Below, piece by piece: positions 10,201 through 18,645 of a DNA stretch of 64,000 bases. A program made the translations under genes and the position numbers. The notes below the pieces were generated by a model. The model ran no database searches, was not told the origin of the DNA, and was given only the letters and a program-made list of their open reading frames with translations. This stretch comes from JAQVSH01 sp964349835 (GTDB lineage: Bacteria; Bacteroidota; Bacteroidia; Bacteroidales; UBA4181). The stretch's first letter is position 1; the number at the start of each line of letters is the position of its first letter. The stretch is from the NCBI GenBank assembly GCA_964349835.1, contig CAYGID010000003.1, positions 1 to 64,000 of the forward strand, given 5' to 3'.

Positions 10201-10503
10201 ACGAAAGGTACAGCGCGCTTTCTGGAAGAAAACGGGGTTCCCTCCACTACTGTGGCCTGGCCCGACGAAAAGGAGCATCCTAATGCCCTCGACTACCTCA
10301 AGGAGAAAAAGATTGATCTGGTCATTAACATCCCAAAAAATCTCTCCAAAAACGAACTCCAGAACGATTACACCATCCGTCGCAGTGCCGTCGATTTCAA
10401 CATTCCGCTCATCACCAATGCCCGTCTGGCCAGCGCATTCCTTACCGCCATCACGCGCATGAGCATCGACGACATCAAGATACAAAGCTGGAACGAATAT
10501 TAG
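7285..10503 (+). CDS. carB: Carbamoyl-phosphate synthase large subunit
   Basis: Makes carbamoyl phosphate from bicarbonate, ATP and ammonia delivered by CarA, for arginine and pyrimidine synthesis. The 1072 residues show the internal duplication typical of CarB: two ATP-grasp halves, each opened by a dinucleotide-like motif (VLGSGALKIGEAGEFDYSG near residue 10 and VLGSGAYRIGSSVEFDW near 565). The C-terminal MGS-like allosteric domain follows (around 940-1070, with FATKGTARFLEENGV). Full length, no defects. carA is not adjacent. Start set at 7285; MKKVIVLG at 7297 is an alternative. A strong intrinsic terminator follows directly. Confidence 0.98.
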   Translation: MEHNMKKVIVLGSGALKIGEAGEFDYSGSQALKALREEGIETVLINPNIATVQTSEGIADKIYFLPVTPYFVEKVIAKEKPEGILLAFGGQTALNCGIALFKNGVLNKYNVKVLGTPVQAIMDTEDRELFVGKLDEIQIKTPRSFAVENLADAKKAAKELGFPIIVRAAYALGGLGSGFCTNDEELETLVSKSFTYSSQVLVEESLKGWKEIEYEVVRDRYDNCITVCSMENFDPLGIHTGESIVVAPTQTLTNSEVQKLRSAAIAIVRHVGIVGECNVQFALDPFSEEYRVIEVNARLSRSSALASKATGYPLAFIAAKLGLGYGLYELRNSITKVTSAFFEPAIDYIVCKIPRWDMNKFHGVSRLIGSSMKSVGEVMAIGRSFEETIQKGLRMIGQGMHGFVGNHEIKVSNIRQELSEPTDMRIFIIAKALDEGMSIDEIYELTKIDKWFLYKLKNIHDIEKELEKYSTLEALPLAMLSHSKRAGFSDFQIARMVFKPQVADMERYLLKVRAFRKQFSIVPSVKQIDTLAAEYPAQTNYLYMTYHGIEHDIQFEHDNRSVIVLGSGAYRIGSSVEFDWCSVNAIKAIRKENYRSIMINYNPETVSTDYDSCDKLYFEELSLERVLDICDLEQPMGVIVSMGGQIPNNLSMRLYKQQIPILGTSPLSIDEAEDRHKFSMMCDRLGIDQPRWKELTTMTEIYKFSDEVGFPLLIRPSYVLSGAAMNVVSNQEELKDYLELAVKVSKQHPVVVTEFLTYAKEIEFDGVSSKGEILAYAISEHVEFAGVHSGDATIVFPPQKLYFETVRRVKRIARQIAKGLQISGPFNIQFLARDNEIKVIECNLRASRSMPFVSKVLKLNLIEMATRVMLGLPVKTVDKSNFDLDYIGIKASQFSFHRLLKADPILGVEMASTGEVGCIGDDYHETLLKSMLSIGLTIPAKNILISSGSPKEKVELLQPAKMLVAKGYNLFATKGTARFLEENGVPSTTVAWPDEKEHPNALDYLKEKKIDLVINIPKNLSKNELQNDYTIRRSAVDFNIPLITNARLASAFLTAITRMSIDDIKIQSWNEY

Positions 10504-10516
10504 ACAGCCTCACCAC

Positions 10517-10553
10517 AAAAAGCCGTCCTCCTCACAAAGGGACGGCTTTTTTT
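10517..10553 (+). terminator. Intrinsic terminator after carB
   Basis: GCCGTCC (10522-10528) pairs with GGACGGC (10540-10546), flanked by A-tract and T-tract, with seven T residues following the stem. It lies 20 bases after the carB stop and before recJ, so recJ probably has its own start signal or relies on read-through. Confidence 0.85.
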
Positions 10554-10562
10554 GTTACTTTT

Positions 10563-12308
10563 ATGCCCATGAAAAATAAGTTGTGGAAATTCAAAGAAAA
10601 AGTACAACAGGCTGACATAGACCACCTTACAACGCAACTGGGAATCCACAGAATCCTGGCAGAACTGTTAGTTCAGCGCGGAGTCCGTACACCCGGCGAG
10701 GCAGACGCCTATTTCGAACCCAAAGCCTCCGACCTGCACGATCCCTTCCTGATGAAGGACATGGATATAGCAGTAACCCGGCTGAAAAGGGCTGTTGACT
10801 CGGGCGAGAGGATACTGGTGTACGGCGATTACGATGTAGATGGCACCACAGCCGTCTCCATGGTTTACTCTTTTCTGCGCAAGCTGACACCTCACATAGA
10901 CTACTATATCCCCAACCGTTATAAAGAGGGGTATGGAGTGTCGATTCAGGGTATCGACGAGGCCGCTTCGCAGGGATGTACCCTCTTTATCACCCTCGAC
11001 TGTGGAATCAAAGCGGTTGAGAAGGTGGCTTACGGAAAACAAAAGGGTATCGATTTCCTGATTTGCGACCACCATTATACCGGCAACGATCTACCCGAGG
11101 CAGTGGCCATTCTTAACCCCAAACGTCCCGATTGCCCCTATCCCTTTAAGCACCTTTCCGGATGCGGCGTGGGGTTTAAACTGCTCCAGGGCTATTGCCA
11201 CCAATTCGGCATTCCTACCGAGGAGGCTTTATGTTTTCTCGACCTTGTAGCGATCAGCATCGCTTCCGACATCGTATCGATGACGGGCGAAAACCGGATA
11301 CTCACTACGCTGGGGCTGCAAAAACTCAATAGTAGCCCCGGAACAGGAGTCAAAGCCATTATTCAGCTGGCCAACCTCAACGAAAAACTGGAGGCCGGTC
11401 GCCTTCGGGTCGACGATATTGTCTTTAAAATCGGACCCCGCATTAATGCTGCCGGCCGAATTGGCGAAGGGAAGGAGTCGGTTGCCCTGTTAACGGCGAC
11501 CAACGAGGAGACTGCACGCAGCATGGGTCTCCTGATAGACGAGCACAACGACACCCGAAAAGGGTACGATCAGGAGATGACCGAAGAAGCCCGTCAGGAG
11601 ATTGCAAAGGATCCCGATTTCGGGTCGAAGCAGACCACCGTGCTCTATAAACCGGGATGGAAAAAGGGGGTCATTGGCATTGTTGCCTCTCGACTGATTG
11701 AAGAGTTTTACAAGCCCACCGTAATTCTCACCGATTCGAACGGACTGGTTTCGGGTTCGGCCCGCTCGGTCGAAGGGTTCGACCTCTACAAAGCCATTGA
11801 TGCCTGTTCCGACCTGCTGGAAAACTTCGGAGGCCATATGTTTGCTGCCGGGGTCACCCTGAAAAAAGAGAATGTTCAACCCTTCATAGCGCGTTTCGAA
11901 AAGGTAGTGTCGGAATATATACGCCCCGACCAAAAAAATCCCACGATAGAGATTGATGCCTGTATCGACCTCAAAGAGATTAGCCCCGAGTTTTTTAAAA
12001 CACTGCAACTATTCGAGCCCTTTGGCCCCGATAACATGCAGCCGCTGTTCTGCTCACGCAGTGTGTCGGACAACGGGAACAGCCGAAGGGTAGGAAAAGC
12101 GAAGGAGCACCTCCGCCTGGAGATTATCCAGGAGACGTGCCCCTACAATGCCATTTCTGCTATCGGTTTCCAGTTGGGAAACCTCTACAAAGAGTTGGAA
12201 CTGAACAAATATCCCTTCGACATCTGTTATACCTTAGAAGAAAACACCTTCCGCGACCAGTGTTCCATCCAGTTGCGCGTTAAAGATATACAACGGATTC
12301 CGGTCTAG
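10563..12308 (+). CDS. recJ: Single-stranded-DNA-specific exonuclease RecJ
   Basis: A 5'-3' ssDNA exonuclease for recombination and mismatch or base-excision repair. The DHH-family motifs are clear: VYGDYDVDGTTA (D89, D91, D93) and LICDHHYTG (D169-H170-H171), followed by the DHHA1 region (SARSVEGFDLYKAI, GGHMFAAGVTL) and a C-terminal OB-like domain. 581 residues is normal for the family. A second ATG lies two codons in. Gene ends 6 bases before the end of the convergent ECF sigma gene. Confidence 0.97.
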   Translation: MPMKNKLWKFKEKVQQADIDHLTTQLGIHRILAELLVQRGVRTPGEADAYFEPKASDLHDPFLMKDMDIAVTRLKRAVDSGERILVYGDYDVDGTTAVSMVYSFLRKLTPHIDYYIPNRYKEGYGVSIQGIDEAASQGCTLFITLDCGIKAVEKVAYGKQKGIDFLICDHHYTGNDLPEAVAILNPKRPDCPYPFKHLSGCGVGFKLLQGYCHQFGIPTEEALCFLDLVAISIASDIVSMTGENRILTTLGLQKLNSSPGTGVKAIIQLANLNEKLEAGRLRVDDIVFKIGPRINAAGRIGEGKESVALLTATNEETARSMGLLIDEHNDTRKGYDQEMTEEARQEIAKDPDFGSKQTTVLYKPGWKKGVIGIVASRLIEEFYKPTVILTDSNGLVSGSARSVEGFDLYKAIDACSDLLENFGGHMFAAGVTLKKENVQPFIARFEKVVSEYIRPDQKNPTIEIDACIDLKEISPEFFKTLQLFEPFGPDNMQPLFCSRSVSDNGNSRRVGKAKEHLRLEIIQETCPYNAISAIGFQLGNLYKELELNKYPFDICYTLEENTFRDQCSIQLRVKDIQRIPV

Positions 12309-12314
12309 TCTCCC

Positions 12315-12818
12315 TTAGGAATAGCCTTCAAGGCTCGACATCAACTTTTTACGGGTAAAGAAAATCCGGCTCTTTACGGTGCCGATTTTTAATCCAAGCG
12401 CATCGGCTATCTCCTGATATTTAAACCCCTCAAGAAACATGGAGAAGGGTACGCGGAACTCATCGCTCAACGAATCGATGGCCATGCGAATCTCTCCTTC
12501 CGAAAGTGACACCTCGGGCGAGACGTGGGCAGTGTGCTTATTCTGGCTCAACAAAAACAGATCCTTAGAGTTGTCGAAGGTGGTATTCTCTCGCATACTC
12601 TTCCTGTAATAGTTGATAAAGGTGTTCTTCATGATGGTATAGGTCCAGGCTTTGAGATTGGTACTGTCGCCAAACTGGCTGCTATAGGTGAGGGCCTTAA
12701 GGTAGGTATCCTGCAACAGGTCTTGGGCTCTGTCGTAGTCGCGTGTCAGGTGTACTGCATATCGGGTCAGGTTGTCTTCTAAAAGAACAAGCTGTGTATT
12801 GAACTCCATTGCTGTCAT
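12315..12818 (-). CDS. ECF-type RNA polymerase sigma factor
   Basis: A 167-residue group 4 sigma factor. Region 2 is present (RDYDRAQDLLQDTYLKAL, then AWTYTIMKNTFINYYRKS), as is region 4 with its helix-turn-helix (FKYQEIADALGLKIGTVKSRIFFTRKKL). No anti-sigma gene or TonB-type partner adjoins it, so it may be an orphan general-stress ECF of the kind common in Bacteroidetes. The frame extends upstream to ATG 12845, but MTAMEFNTQLV (12818) matches the usual N-terminus better; MEFNTQL at 12809 is also possible. A sigma-54-like promoter lies just upstream, which would place this sigma factor under RpoN control. Confidence 0.93.
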   Translation of the reverse strand: MTAMEFNTQLVLLEDNLTRYAVHLTRDYDRAQDLLQDTYLKALTYSSQFGDSTNLKAWTYTIMKNTFINYYRKSMRENTTFDNSKDLFLLSQNKHTAHVSPEVSLSEGEIRMAIDSLSDEFRVPFSMFLEGFKYQEIADALGLKIGTVKSRIFFTRKKLMSSLEGYS

Positions 12819-12871
12819 AGCGAGTAGGTTTAAAATGTTAAACATTCAAAGCAAAACATTAAACAAAACTC

Positions 12872-12887
12872 AGCAATTATTGTGCCA
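12872..12887 (-). promoter_or_regulatory. Sigma-54-like (-24/-12) promoter upstream of the ECF sigma gene
   Basis: The minus strand reads TGGCAC-AATAA-TTGCT, close to the RpoN consensus TGGCAC-N5-TTGCW, with GG and GC exactly 12 bases apart. Predicted start is near 12861, leaving about 42 bases to ATG 12818. Based on motif match and position only. Confidence 0.55.
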
Positions 12888-13047
12888 AAGAGAGAGAGTA
12901 AAAAACCGAATAGCTGATATTGAGGTGTTAAATAATTGTTAACCGACAAAGAATTGTTTAACAAAACATTCCATCCTTTGAACAAATATAACACCGGTCG
13001 TAACGAATTATTCTCCCTGCCCGTTTTTTTTTCACACGAAAATCTTG

Positions 13048-13055
13048 TAGGTTTG
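13048..13055 (+). promoter_or_regulatory. Putative -7 box for glyS
   Basis: TAGGTTTG matches TAnnTTTG. A T-rich stretch about 19 bases upstream could serve as a weak -33 element. The box lies 50 bases before the glyS ATG. Confidence 0.4.
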
Positions 13056-13104
13056 CGAGTCATAAACGTCAATAGAATCAATTACTTTCAGCACATAAGC
13101 ACAA

Positions 13105-14646
13105 ATGGCATCAGAAGACATTTTTAAGAAATTGGTATCTCACGCCAAAGAGTATGGATACGTTTTCCCCTCGAGCGAAATCTACGACGGCCTGGGTGCC
13201 GTGTACGATTACGGGCAGAATGGAGTTGAGTTGAAGAACAACATCAAGAAATTCTGGTGGGACAGCATGGTTTTGCTGCATGACAATATTGTAGGCATCG
13301 ACTCTGCCATCTTTATGCACCCCACCATCTGGAAGGCCTCCGGTCATGTGGATGCTTTCAACGATCCGCTTATCGACAACAAAGATTCCAAGAAAAGATA
13401 CCGTGCCGATGTTCTGATTGAGGAGCTTCTGGCCAAACTCGACGAAAAAATCGAAAAAGAGGTTGAGAAGGCGCATAAGCGTTTTGGCGACACCTTCGAT
13501 CGGGGCATGTTCGTTGAAACCAATCCCCGGGTGCAGGAGATTGCCGCAAAAAGGGAGGCTGTTCACACCCGTTTTGCAAAAGCACTGAACGACAACAACC
13601 TGCAAGAGCTCAAAAATATTATCGAGGATGAGGAGATAGTGTGCCCCATCAGCGGGACCCGTAACTGGACCGATGTCAGGCAGTTTAACCTGATGTTCTC
13701 TACCGAGATGGGCTCTACCGCCGAAGGGTCGATGAAGGTCTACCTCCGACCCGAAACGGCACAGGGAATCTTTGTGAACTACCTCAACGTGCAGAAAACC
13801 GGTCGCATGAAGATCCCCTTCGGGATTGCCCAAATCGGAAAAGCCTTCCGTAACGAGATTGTGGCCCGTCAGTTTATCTTCCGCATGCGCGAATTCGAGC
13901 AGATGGAAATGCAGTTTTTTGTGCGCCCGGGCGAAGAGCTCTCCTGGTTTTCGCACTGGAAACAGTTCCGCATGAAATGGCATCAATCGCTGGGTTTTCC
14001 TGCCACCAAATATCGCTTCCACGACCATGACAAATTGGCGCATTATGCCAATGCGGCCACCGACATCGAATTCGAAATGCCCTTCGGATTTAAGGAGGTT
14101 GAGGGAATCCATTCGCGTACCGACTTTGACCTGTCGAGCCACGAAAAGTTCTCGGGCAAGAAACTGCAATATTTCGACCCGGAACTCAACAAATCGTATG
14201 TTCCTTATGTGATTGAAACCTCTATCGGGGTCGATCGTATGTTTTTGAGTGTGCTGGCAGGCTCCTTCTGCGAAGAGACCCTCGCCGAAGGCGATTCGCG
14301 CGTGGTACTGAAACTCCCTGCAGTGCTGGCTCCAGTGAAGTTGGCCGTTTTGCCGTTGGTAAAAAAGGATGGTTTGGCCGAGATAGCCCGCGATATCATT
14401 AACGACCTGAAGTTCGACTTTAACTGCCAATACGACGAAAAAGACTCCATCGGTAAGAGGTACCGCCGTCAGGATGCCATCGGCACCCCCTTCTGTGTAA
14501 CTGTCGACCACCAGACTTCGGAAGACGGCACGGTTACCCTCCGTTATCGCGACACAATGGAGCAAACGCGTATTGCCATCGATCAACTGAAAGCGGTGGT
14601 TTCGAAAGAGGTGAGTTTTGCCGCTTTACTGAAAACCCTGCTGTAG
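13105..14646 (+). CDS. glyS: Glycyl-tRNA synthetase, alpha2 (eukaryote/archaea-like) type
   Basis: Charges tRNA-Gly with glycine in the cytosol. A class II synthetase with motif 1 region around IFMHPTIWKASGHVDAFNDP, motif 2 region RPETAQGIFVNYLNV...IAQIGKAFRNEI, motif 3 region ETSIGVDRMFLSVL, and a C-terminal anticodon-binding domain (LAPVKLAVLPLVKKDGLAEIA). The 513-residue single-chain form is the homodimeric type rather than the E. coli GlyQ/GlyS tetramer. The ATG at 13105 is the only plausible start. A YfhO-like gene follows 30 bases downstream in the same direction and could be co-transcribed. Confidence 0.97.
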   Translation: MASEDIFKKLVSHAKEYGYVFPSSEIYDGLGAVYDYGQNGVELKNNIKKFWWDSMVLLHDNIVGIDSAIFMHPTIWKASGHVDAFNDPLIDNKDSKKRYRADVLIEELLAKLDEKIEKEVEKAHKRFGDTFDRGMFVETNPRVQEIAAKREAVHTRFAKALNDNNLQELKNIIEDEEIVCPISGTRNWTDVRQFNLMFSTEMGSTAEGSMKVYLRPETAQGIFVNYLNVQKTGRMKIPFGIAQIGKAFRNEIVARQFIFRMREFEQMEMQFFVRPGEELSWFSHWKQFRMKWHQSLGFPATKYRFHDHDKLAHYANAATDIEFEMPFGFKEVEGIHSRTDFDLSSHEKFSGKKLQYFDPELNKSYVPYVIETSIGVDRMFLSVLAGSFCEETLAEGDSRVVLKLPAVLAPVKLAVLPLVKKDGLAEIARDIINDLKFDFNCQYDEKDSIGKRYRRQDAIGTPFCVTVDHQTSEDGTVTLRYRDTMEQTRIAIDQLKAVVSKEVSFAALLKTLL

Positions 14647-14676
14647 GCTCATTGCATAACACCCAAACCTCAAGTC

Positions 14677-17187
14677 ATGAACGCGCAGCTCTTGAAACGG
14701 CTCCTCCCCCATGCGGGAGTTTTGCTCCTTTTTTACATCTTGTCGGTGGGCTATTTTACACCCCGGATTTTCGAAGGAAAAACCCTGTTTCAGGTGGATA
14801 CCCGGAAGGGTGCAGCCATGGCGCGCGAGGCAAACCAATACGCTGAGAAGACGGGCGAACGAACCCTCTGGACCAATTCGGCCTTCTCGGGCATGCCCAC
14901 TTACCAGATCACACCCAGCTACCAGGCAAAGGTGATTCAGAAGGTGCGTAGGGCGATGGAGGGATGGCTTCCCGATCCCGCCTCCTATCTTTTCCTCTAT
15001 TTAACAGGGTTTTACATTCTGCTGCTCACCCTCCGGCTCAATCCCTGGATGGCTGCCGCCGGAGCTGTGGCCTATGCCTTTTCAACCTATTTTATCAGTA
15101 TTATCCAGGCGGGACACATCTGGAAAGTACTGGTACTGGGGTTAATTCCACCCACCTTTGCCGGCATCATCCTCACCTTCCGCAAAAAGTACCTGTTGGG
15201 CGGTATTATCACAGCGCTCTTTCTGGCATTGCAGATCTATAACAACCATATCCAGGTTAGTTACTACTTTTTTGCCTTGCTGGTGTCGCTCTATGGCATT
15301 TCGCAGGCAATCGAGGCGCATAAGAGTGCCCAATGGCCCGCTTTTCTAAAATCATCGGGTGTTTTGTTGGCAGCGGTAATTATTGCCATGGGTGTAAATA
15401 TCACAAATCTATATACCACTGCCTCTTACACAAAGTTTACTACCCGTGGCAAACCACTTCTGTCGGCTAATAAGGCAAATCAAACTTCGGGCCTCGACCG
15501 CGACTATGTAACCCAGTGGAGTTACGGCGTGGGTGAAACATTCTCGCTTCTGGTTCCCAATATCAGGGGTGGTGGTAATGGTGCGCTGGGCGACAGCCCT
15601 TCGGCAATGGAGAAGGTTTCGGCGCCCATGAAGGAGCAGATTGCGCAATCGGATCGTTATTGGGGCAACCAGCCCGGTTTGAGTGCTCCCTCTTATGTGG
15701 GTGCACTGATTCTGTTTCTGGCCCTTCTGGGAGTTTTCCTGCTCAAAGGATCGTTCAAGTGGGTGCTGGCGGGGGCCTCGGTCTGGTCTGTTATGCTTGC
15801 CTGGGGTAAGAATTTTATGCCGCTAACCAACCTCTTCCTCGACTATTTCCCGCTCTACAATAAATTCAGGGCCCCCTCCATGGCCATGGTGGTGGCCGAA
15901 ATAGCCATCCCCGTTTTGGCTCTGCTTATGGTGCGGCACATTGCACAAAACCCGGGAATCATTGCACGCGAAAAACGGAAGATAGCCATTGCTTTTGGTC
16001 TTACCGGCGGGCTTTCGTTCCTTTTCTGGCTCATACCCGATCTCTTCTTCTCGTTCCTGAGTCAGGCCGAGGTTTCGGGGCTGGCCGATCTGCAAGCTAA
16101 AAACCCCCAATCGGCGGGCGCTATCGGGCAGTATGTGGCCGATCTGACATCGGCTCGTAAGTCGCTCCTGCAAGCAGATGCCCTGCGCAGTTTTCTCTTC
16201 ATTTCGGCCGGAATGGGAGCGCTTTGGTTCTTTTCCAAAGCGAAGATGGGCGTCAAAGGGCTCACCCTGTCCATCTTCCTGCTTGTGCTGGTAGATTTGT
16301 GGAGTGTCGATAAGCGATATCTCAATACCGAAATGTCAGACCCCTATGGTAACAAACAGTGGGTTTCGAAACGCGAAAAAGAGGCTGTCTGGCCCATGAC
16401 CGAGGCCGACAAGACCATTTTACAGGATACCACACCCCATTTCAGGGTAATGAACCTCGCTGTAAGCACCTTTAGTGATGGGAGCACATCGTGGTGGCAC
16501 AAATCGATTGGCGGGTACCACGGCGCCAAACTGGGCCGTTACCAGGATCTGGTTGACCATCAGATTGCTAAGGGAAATCAGGATGTTCTCAACATGCTCA
16601 ACACCAAATACCTGATTCTTCCGGGTGCGTTACAACAGCCCCAAGCGCGGTTAAATCCCGATGCTTTGGGCAACGGCTGGTTTGTACAGGAGGTGCTGTA
16701 TGTAGAGACCCCCGACGAGGAGATGGCTGCTCTTACAGATTTCGATCCGGCGCAAAAGGCCATCGTGGGCTCGGAGTTCAAATCCCTGCTCAATGGAGCC
16801 CTTTCGTACCAAAAAGATTCGGCAGCCTATATCCGCCTTACCGAATATAGCCCCAACAGACTTACCTACGCCACATCGAACCGGAACAACGGATTGGCAC
16901 TCTTTTCGGAAGTCTGGTATCCCGATGGCTGGGATGCCTACGTAGACGGCAAAAAAACCGACTATTTGCGTGCCAATTACCTTCTGAGAGCACTTCCGCT
17001 GCCCGCAGGCAACCACACGCTGGAGTTCCGTTTTGAACCCAAAGCCTACGCGGTTTGCGAAAAGGTGTCGATGGGCTTCGTTCTGCTGCTTTTTGCCGGG
17101 CTGGCACTCCTGCCTTATATGGGCTGGAAAGCGTTAGTATCGCCCATAGCGGAACCGGAAGAGGAGGAATCGGGGAATCATCAGTAG
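14677..17187 (+). CDS. YfhO-like multi-spanning membrane protein
   Basis: 836 residues with about 12 to 13 membrane segments in the first 550 residues and one near the C-terminus, separated by a large extracytoplasmic domain (roughly 560-800). The N-terminal loop FQVDTRKGAAMAREANQYAEKTGERTLWTNSAFSGMPTYQ fits the YfhO group of GT-C-fold proteins; a Bacillus YfhO takes part in lipoteichoic-acid glycosylation. The C-terminal EVWYPDGWDAYVDGK motif is typical of the group. I infer a lipid-linked-sugar transferase of the envelope; substrate unknown. Its 3' end overlaps the convergent GT2 gene by 54 bases. Confidence 0.85.
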   Translation: MNAQLLKRLLPHAGVLLLFYILSVGYFTPRIFEGKTLFQVDTRKGAAMAREANQYAEKTGERTLWTNSAFSGMPTYQITPSYQAKVIQKVRRAMEGWLPDPASYLFLYLTGFYILLLTLRLNPWMAAAGAVAYAFSTYFISIIQAGHIWKVLVLGLIPPTFAGIILTFRKKYLLGGIITALFLALQIYNNHIQVSYYFFALLVSLYGISQAIEAHKSAQWPAFLKSSGVLLAAVIIAMGVNITNLYTTASYTKFTTRGKPLLSANKANQTSGLDRDYVTQWSYGVGETFSLLVPNIRGGGNGALGDSPSAMEKVSAPMKEQIAQSDRYWGNQPGLSAPSYVGALILFLALLGVFLLKGSFKWVLAGASVWSVMLAWGKNFMPLTNLFLDYFPLYNKFRAPSMAMVVAEIAIPVLALLMVRHIAQNPGIIAREKRKIAIAFGLTGGLSFLFWLIPDLFFSFLSQAEVSGLADLQAKNPQSAGAIGQYVADLTSARKSLLQADALRSFLFISAGMGALWFFSKAKMGVKGLTLSIFLLVLVDLWSVDKRYLNTEMSDPYGNKQWVSKREKEAVWPMTEADKTILQDTTPHFRVMNLAVSTFSDGSTSWWHKSIGGYHGAKLGRYQDLVDHQIAKGNQDVLNMLNTKYLILPGALQQPQARLNPDALGNGWFVQEVLYVETPDEEMAALTDFDPAQKAIVGSEFKSLLNGALSYQKDSAAYIRLTEYSPNRLTYATSNRNNGLALFSEVWYPDGWDAYVDGKKTDYLRANYLLRALPLPAGNHTLEFRFEPKAYAVCEKVSMGFVLLLFAGLALLPYMGWKALVSPIAEPEEEESGNHQ

Positions 17188-17889
17188 GTGGTTCCAAACC
17201 ACCGAAGGCCAGCCGTAGTAGCCTGCCATGATGCCTGCCCTTTCGCGCAGCGACAACATGATATTCCGCCGCGACAACCCATCTTGCACGTAGTGCGCAA
17301 GCACCATACGACTATTGTGCGTGGTGTAGCTCTTTTTGAGAGCCGCCAGCACCCAGGCAAAATCGGCCGAGATGCGATACTGCCTATCGAATGGATCTGC
17401 CAGCGTGCGCTCAACCAAAATGGCCTGATGGCACACCACCATTCCCTCCCGAAAGCTTTTCCAGGAGAGGGTCTCCGGCACCTTTTTCCGGCGTGGCCCG
17501 ATAACAGTACCCATCTCATTGCAAATCATGGTCTCTCCGTAAATTACCGAAGGAGGCGCTCCGGCCGGAAGCCCCGCCACCATCTCCGAAACGGTCTGCG
17601 CTGCCGGGAGGGTATCACCTGCATTCAGGAACCACACATAGTGGCCCTGAGCCATTCGCAACCCCTTGTTCATGGCATCGTAGATGCCCTTGTCGGGTTC
17701 GCTCACCCATTTCGCAACCTTATTACCGTACGAAGCTATCAACTGGCTGCTTCCATCGGTCGAACCTCCGTCGACCACAATATATTCCAGATGCGGGTAG
17801 TCTTGCGACACCACACTATCGATGGTTCTTTGTAATTGTGGGGCGGCATTGTAAACCACCGTAATGATGGAGATTTGGGGAGCGCTCAT
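17134..17889 (-). CDS. Glycosyltransferase family 2
   Basis: 251 residues with a GT-A fold: ISIITVVYNAAPQLQRTIDSVVSQ at the N-terminus, nucleotide-sugar motif VVDGGSTDGS, and the acidic metal site in WFLNAGDTLP. The group resembles WcaA-type transferases of exopolysaccharide synthesis. It acts at the inner face of the cytoplasmic membrane. It is the last gene of a seven-gene minus-strand operon (24434 to 17134), 24 bases after the methyltransferase. The C-terminus is basic (RFLLFRFRYGRY), which could help membrane association. Confidence 0.92.
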   Translation of the reverse strand: MSAPQISIITVVYNAAPQLQRTIDSVVSQDYPHLEYIVVDGGSTDGSSQLIASYGNKVAKWVSEPDKGIYDAMNKGLRMAQGHYVWFLNAGDTLPAAQTVSEMVAGLPAGAPPSVIYGETMICNEMGTVIGPRRKKVPETLSWKSFREGMVVCHQAILVERTLADPFDRQYRISADFAWVLAALKKSYTTHNSRMVLAHYVQDGLSRRNIMLSLRERAGIMAGYYGWPSVVWNHLLMIPRFLLFRFRYGRY

Positions 17890-17913
17890 GCGAATGGGTG
17901 GGTATATACCGAA

Positions 17914-18645
17914 CTACACTTTTCGGGCAAACAGAATCAGATAGGGCGAGAAAAAGCGATTTTTGAATGGGAAGATCTTGAGAGCCAAACTGAATAGTTT
18001 AACAAGAACCCCACTTACACGGGCAAACAGCCCTTTGCGCTTCTCGAGCCACACCATGGGTCTCCCGCTATAAACCACCTCACAGTTGGTGAGAGGCAGC
18101 GAGGCCATGATGGCACGCAGAGTTTGGGGCTTCATGCTCTCGAGGTTGTGGATGGCCAGGTTGGCCGGATCGAAGAGTTTCTGAATCCACCCGTTGATTC
18201 CCCTGAGATTGGGCACAATCAGGAGTAGCACGCCACCCGGCGCGAGCATATCAACATGCCGCGACACAACGGCTGCTGTATCTTCGAAATGTTCGATAAA
18301 CCCATCCGAAAAAACCACATCGAAATGCGATCCTTCGCTGCAGGCAAAAAAATCGGCTTCCTTGGTCTGAATTGTACCCTTTGGGGCGCCATTGACTCGT
18401 TCCAAGTCGTCGACAATCTGCCGGTCGATATAGAAATCTAGCAGAGTGACTCCGCATCCCCTTAACTTCCAGAACCTAAGCGCATGTTCGCCGGGAAATC
18501 CGCCAATCTCCACAAAGCGGGAGCCCTCCGCTACAAACGAAAGGTAGTTGTCGTAATGCAACCGGGATGCCACCGGCCGGGGACGGTAATCCTTCCAGTA
18601 GCGGGCCCAGAAATTTCTGTCGGTAAGGCAATCGGTTGGGTTCAT
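17914..18645 (-). CDS. Class I SAM-dependent methyltransferase
   Basis: 243 residues with a Rossmann-type methyltransferase domain. Motif I is FVEIGGFPGEHALRFWKLRG (less canonical than GxGxG), followed by VTLLDFYID and the motif IV-like FDVVFSDGFIEHFED. C-terminal helices are hydrophobic and basic. Target unknown; within the glycan operon it probably methylates a sugar or the growing chain. The stop of the upstream GT4 gene overlaps its ATG by 4 bases, so the genes are translationally coupled. Confidence 0.85.
   Translation of the reverse strand: MNPTDCLTDRNFWARYWKDYRPRPVASRLHYDNYLSFVAEGSRFVEIGGFPGEHALRFWKLRGCGVTLLDFYIDRQIVDDLERVNGAPKGTIQTKEADFFACSEGSHFDVVFSDGFIEHFEDTAAVVSRHVDMLAPGGVLLLIVPNLRGINGWIQKLFDPANLAIHNLESMKPQTLRAIMASLPLTNCEVVYSGRPMVWLEKRKGLFARVSGVLVKLFSLALKIFPFKNRFFSPYLILFARKV

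Noticed and set aside
13111..14586. A 491-codon ORF on the minus strand opposite glyS
   Set aside because: Antisense shadow of glyS; no domain, no promoter, composition typical of reverse-frame reading.
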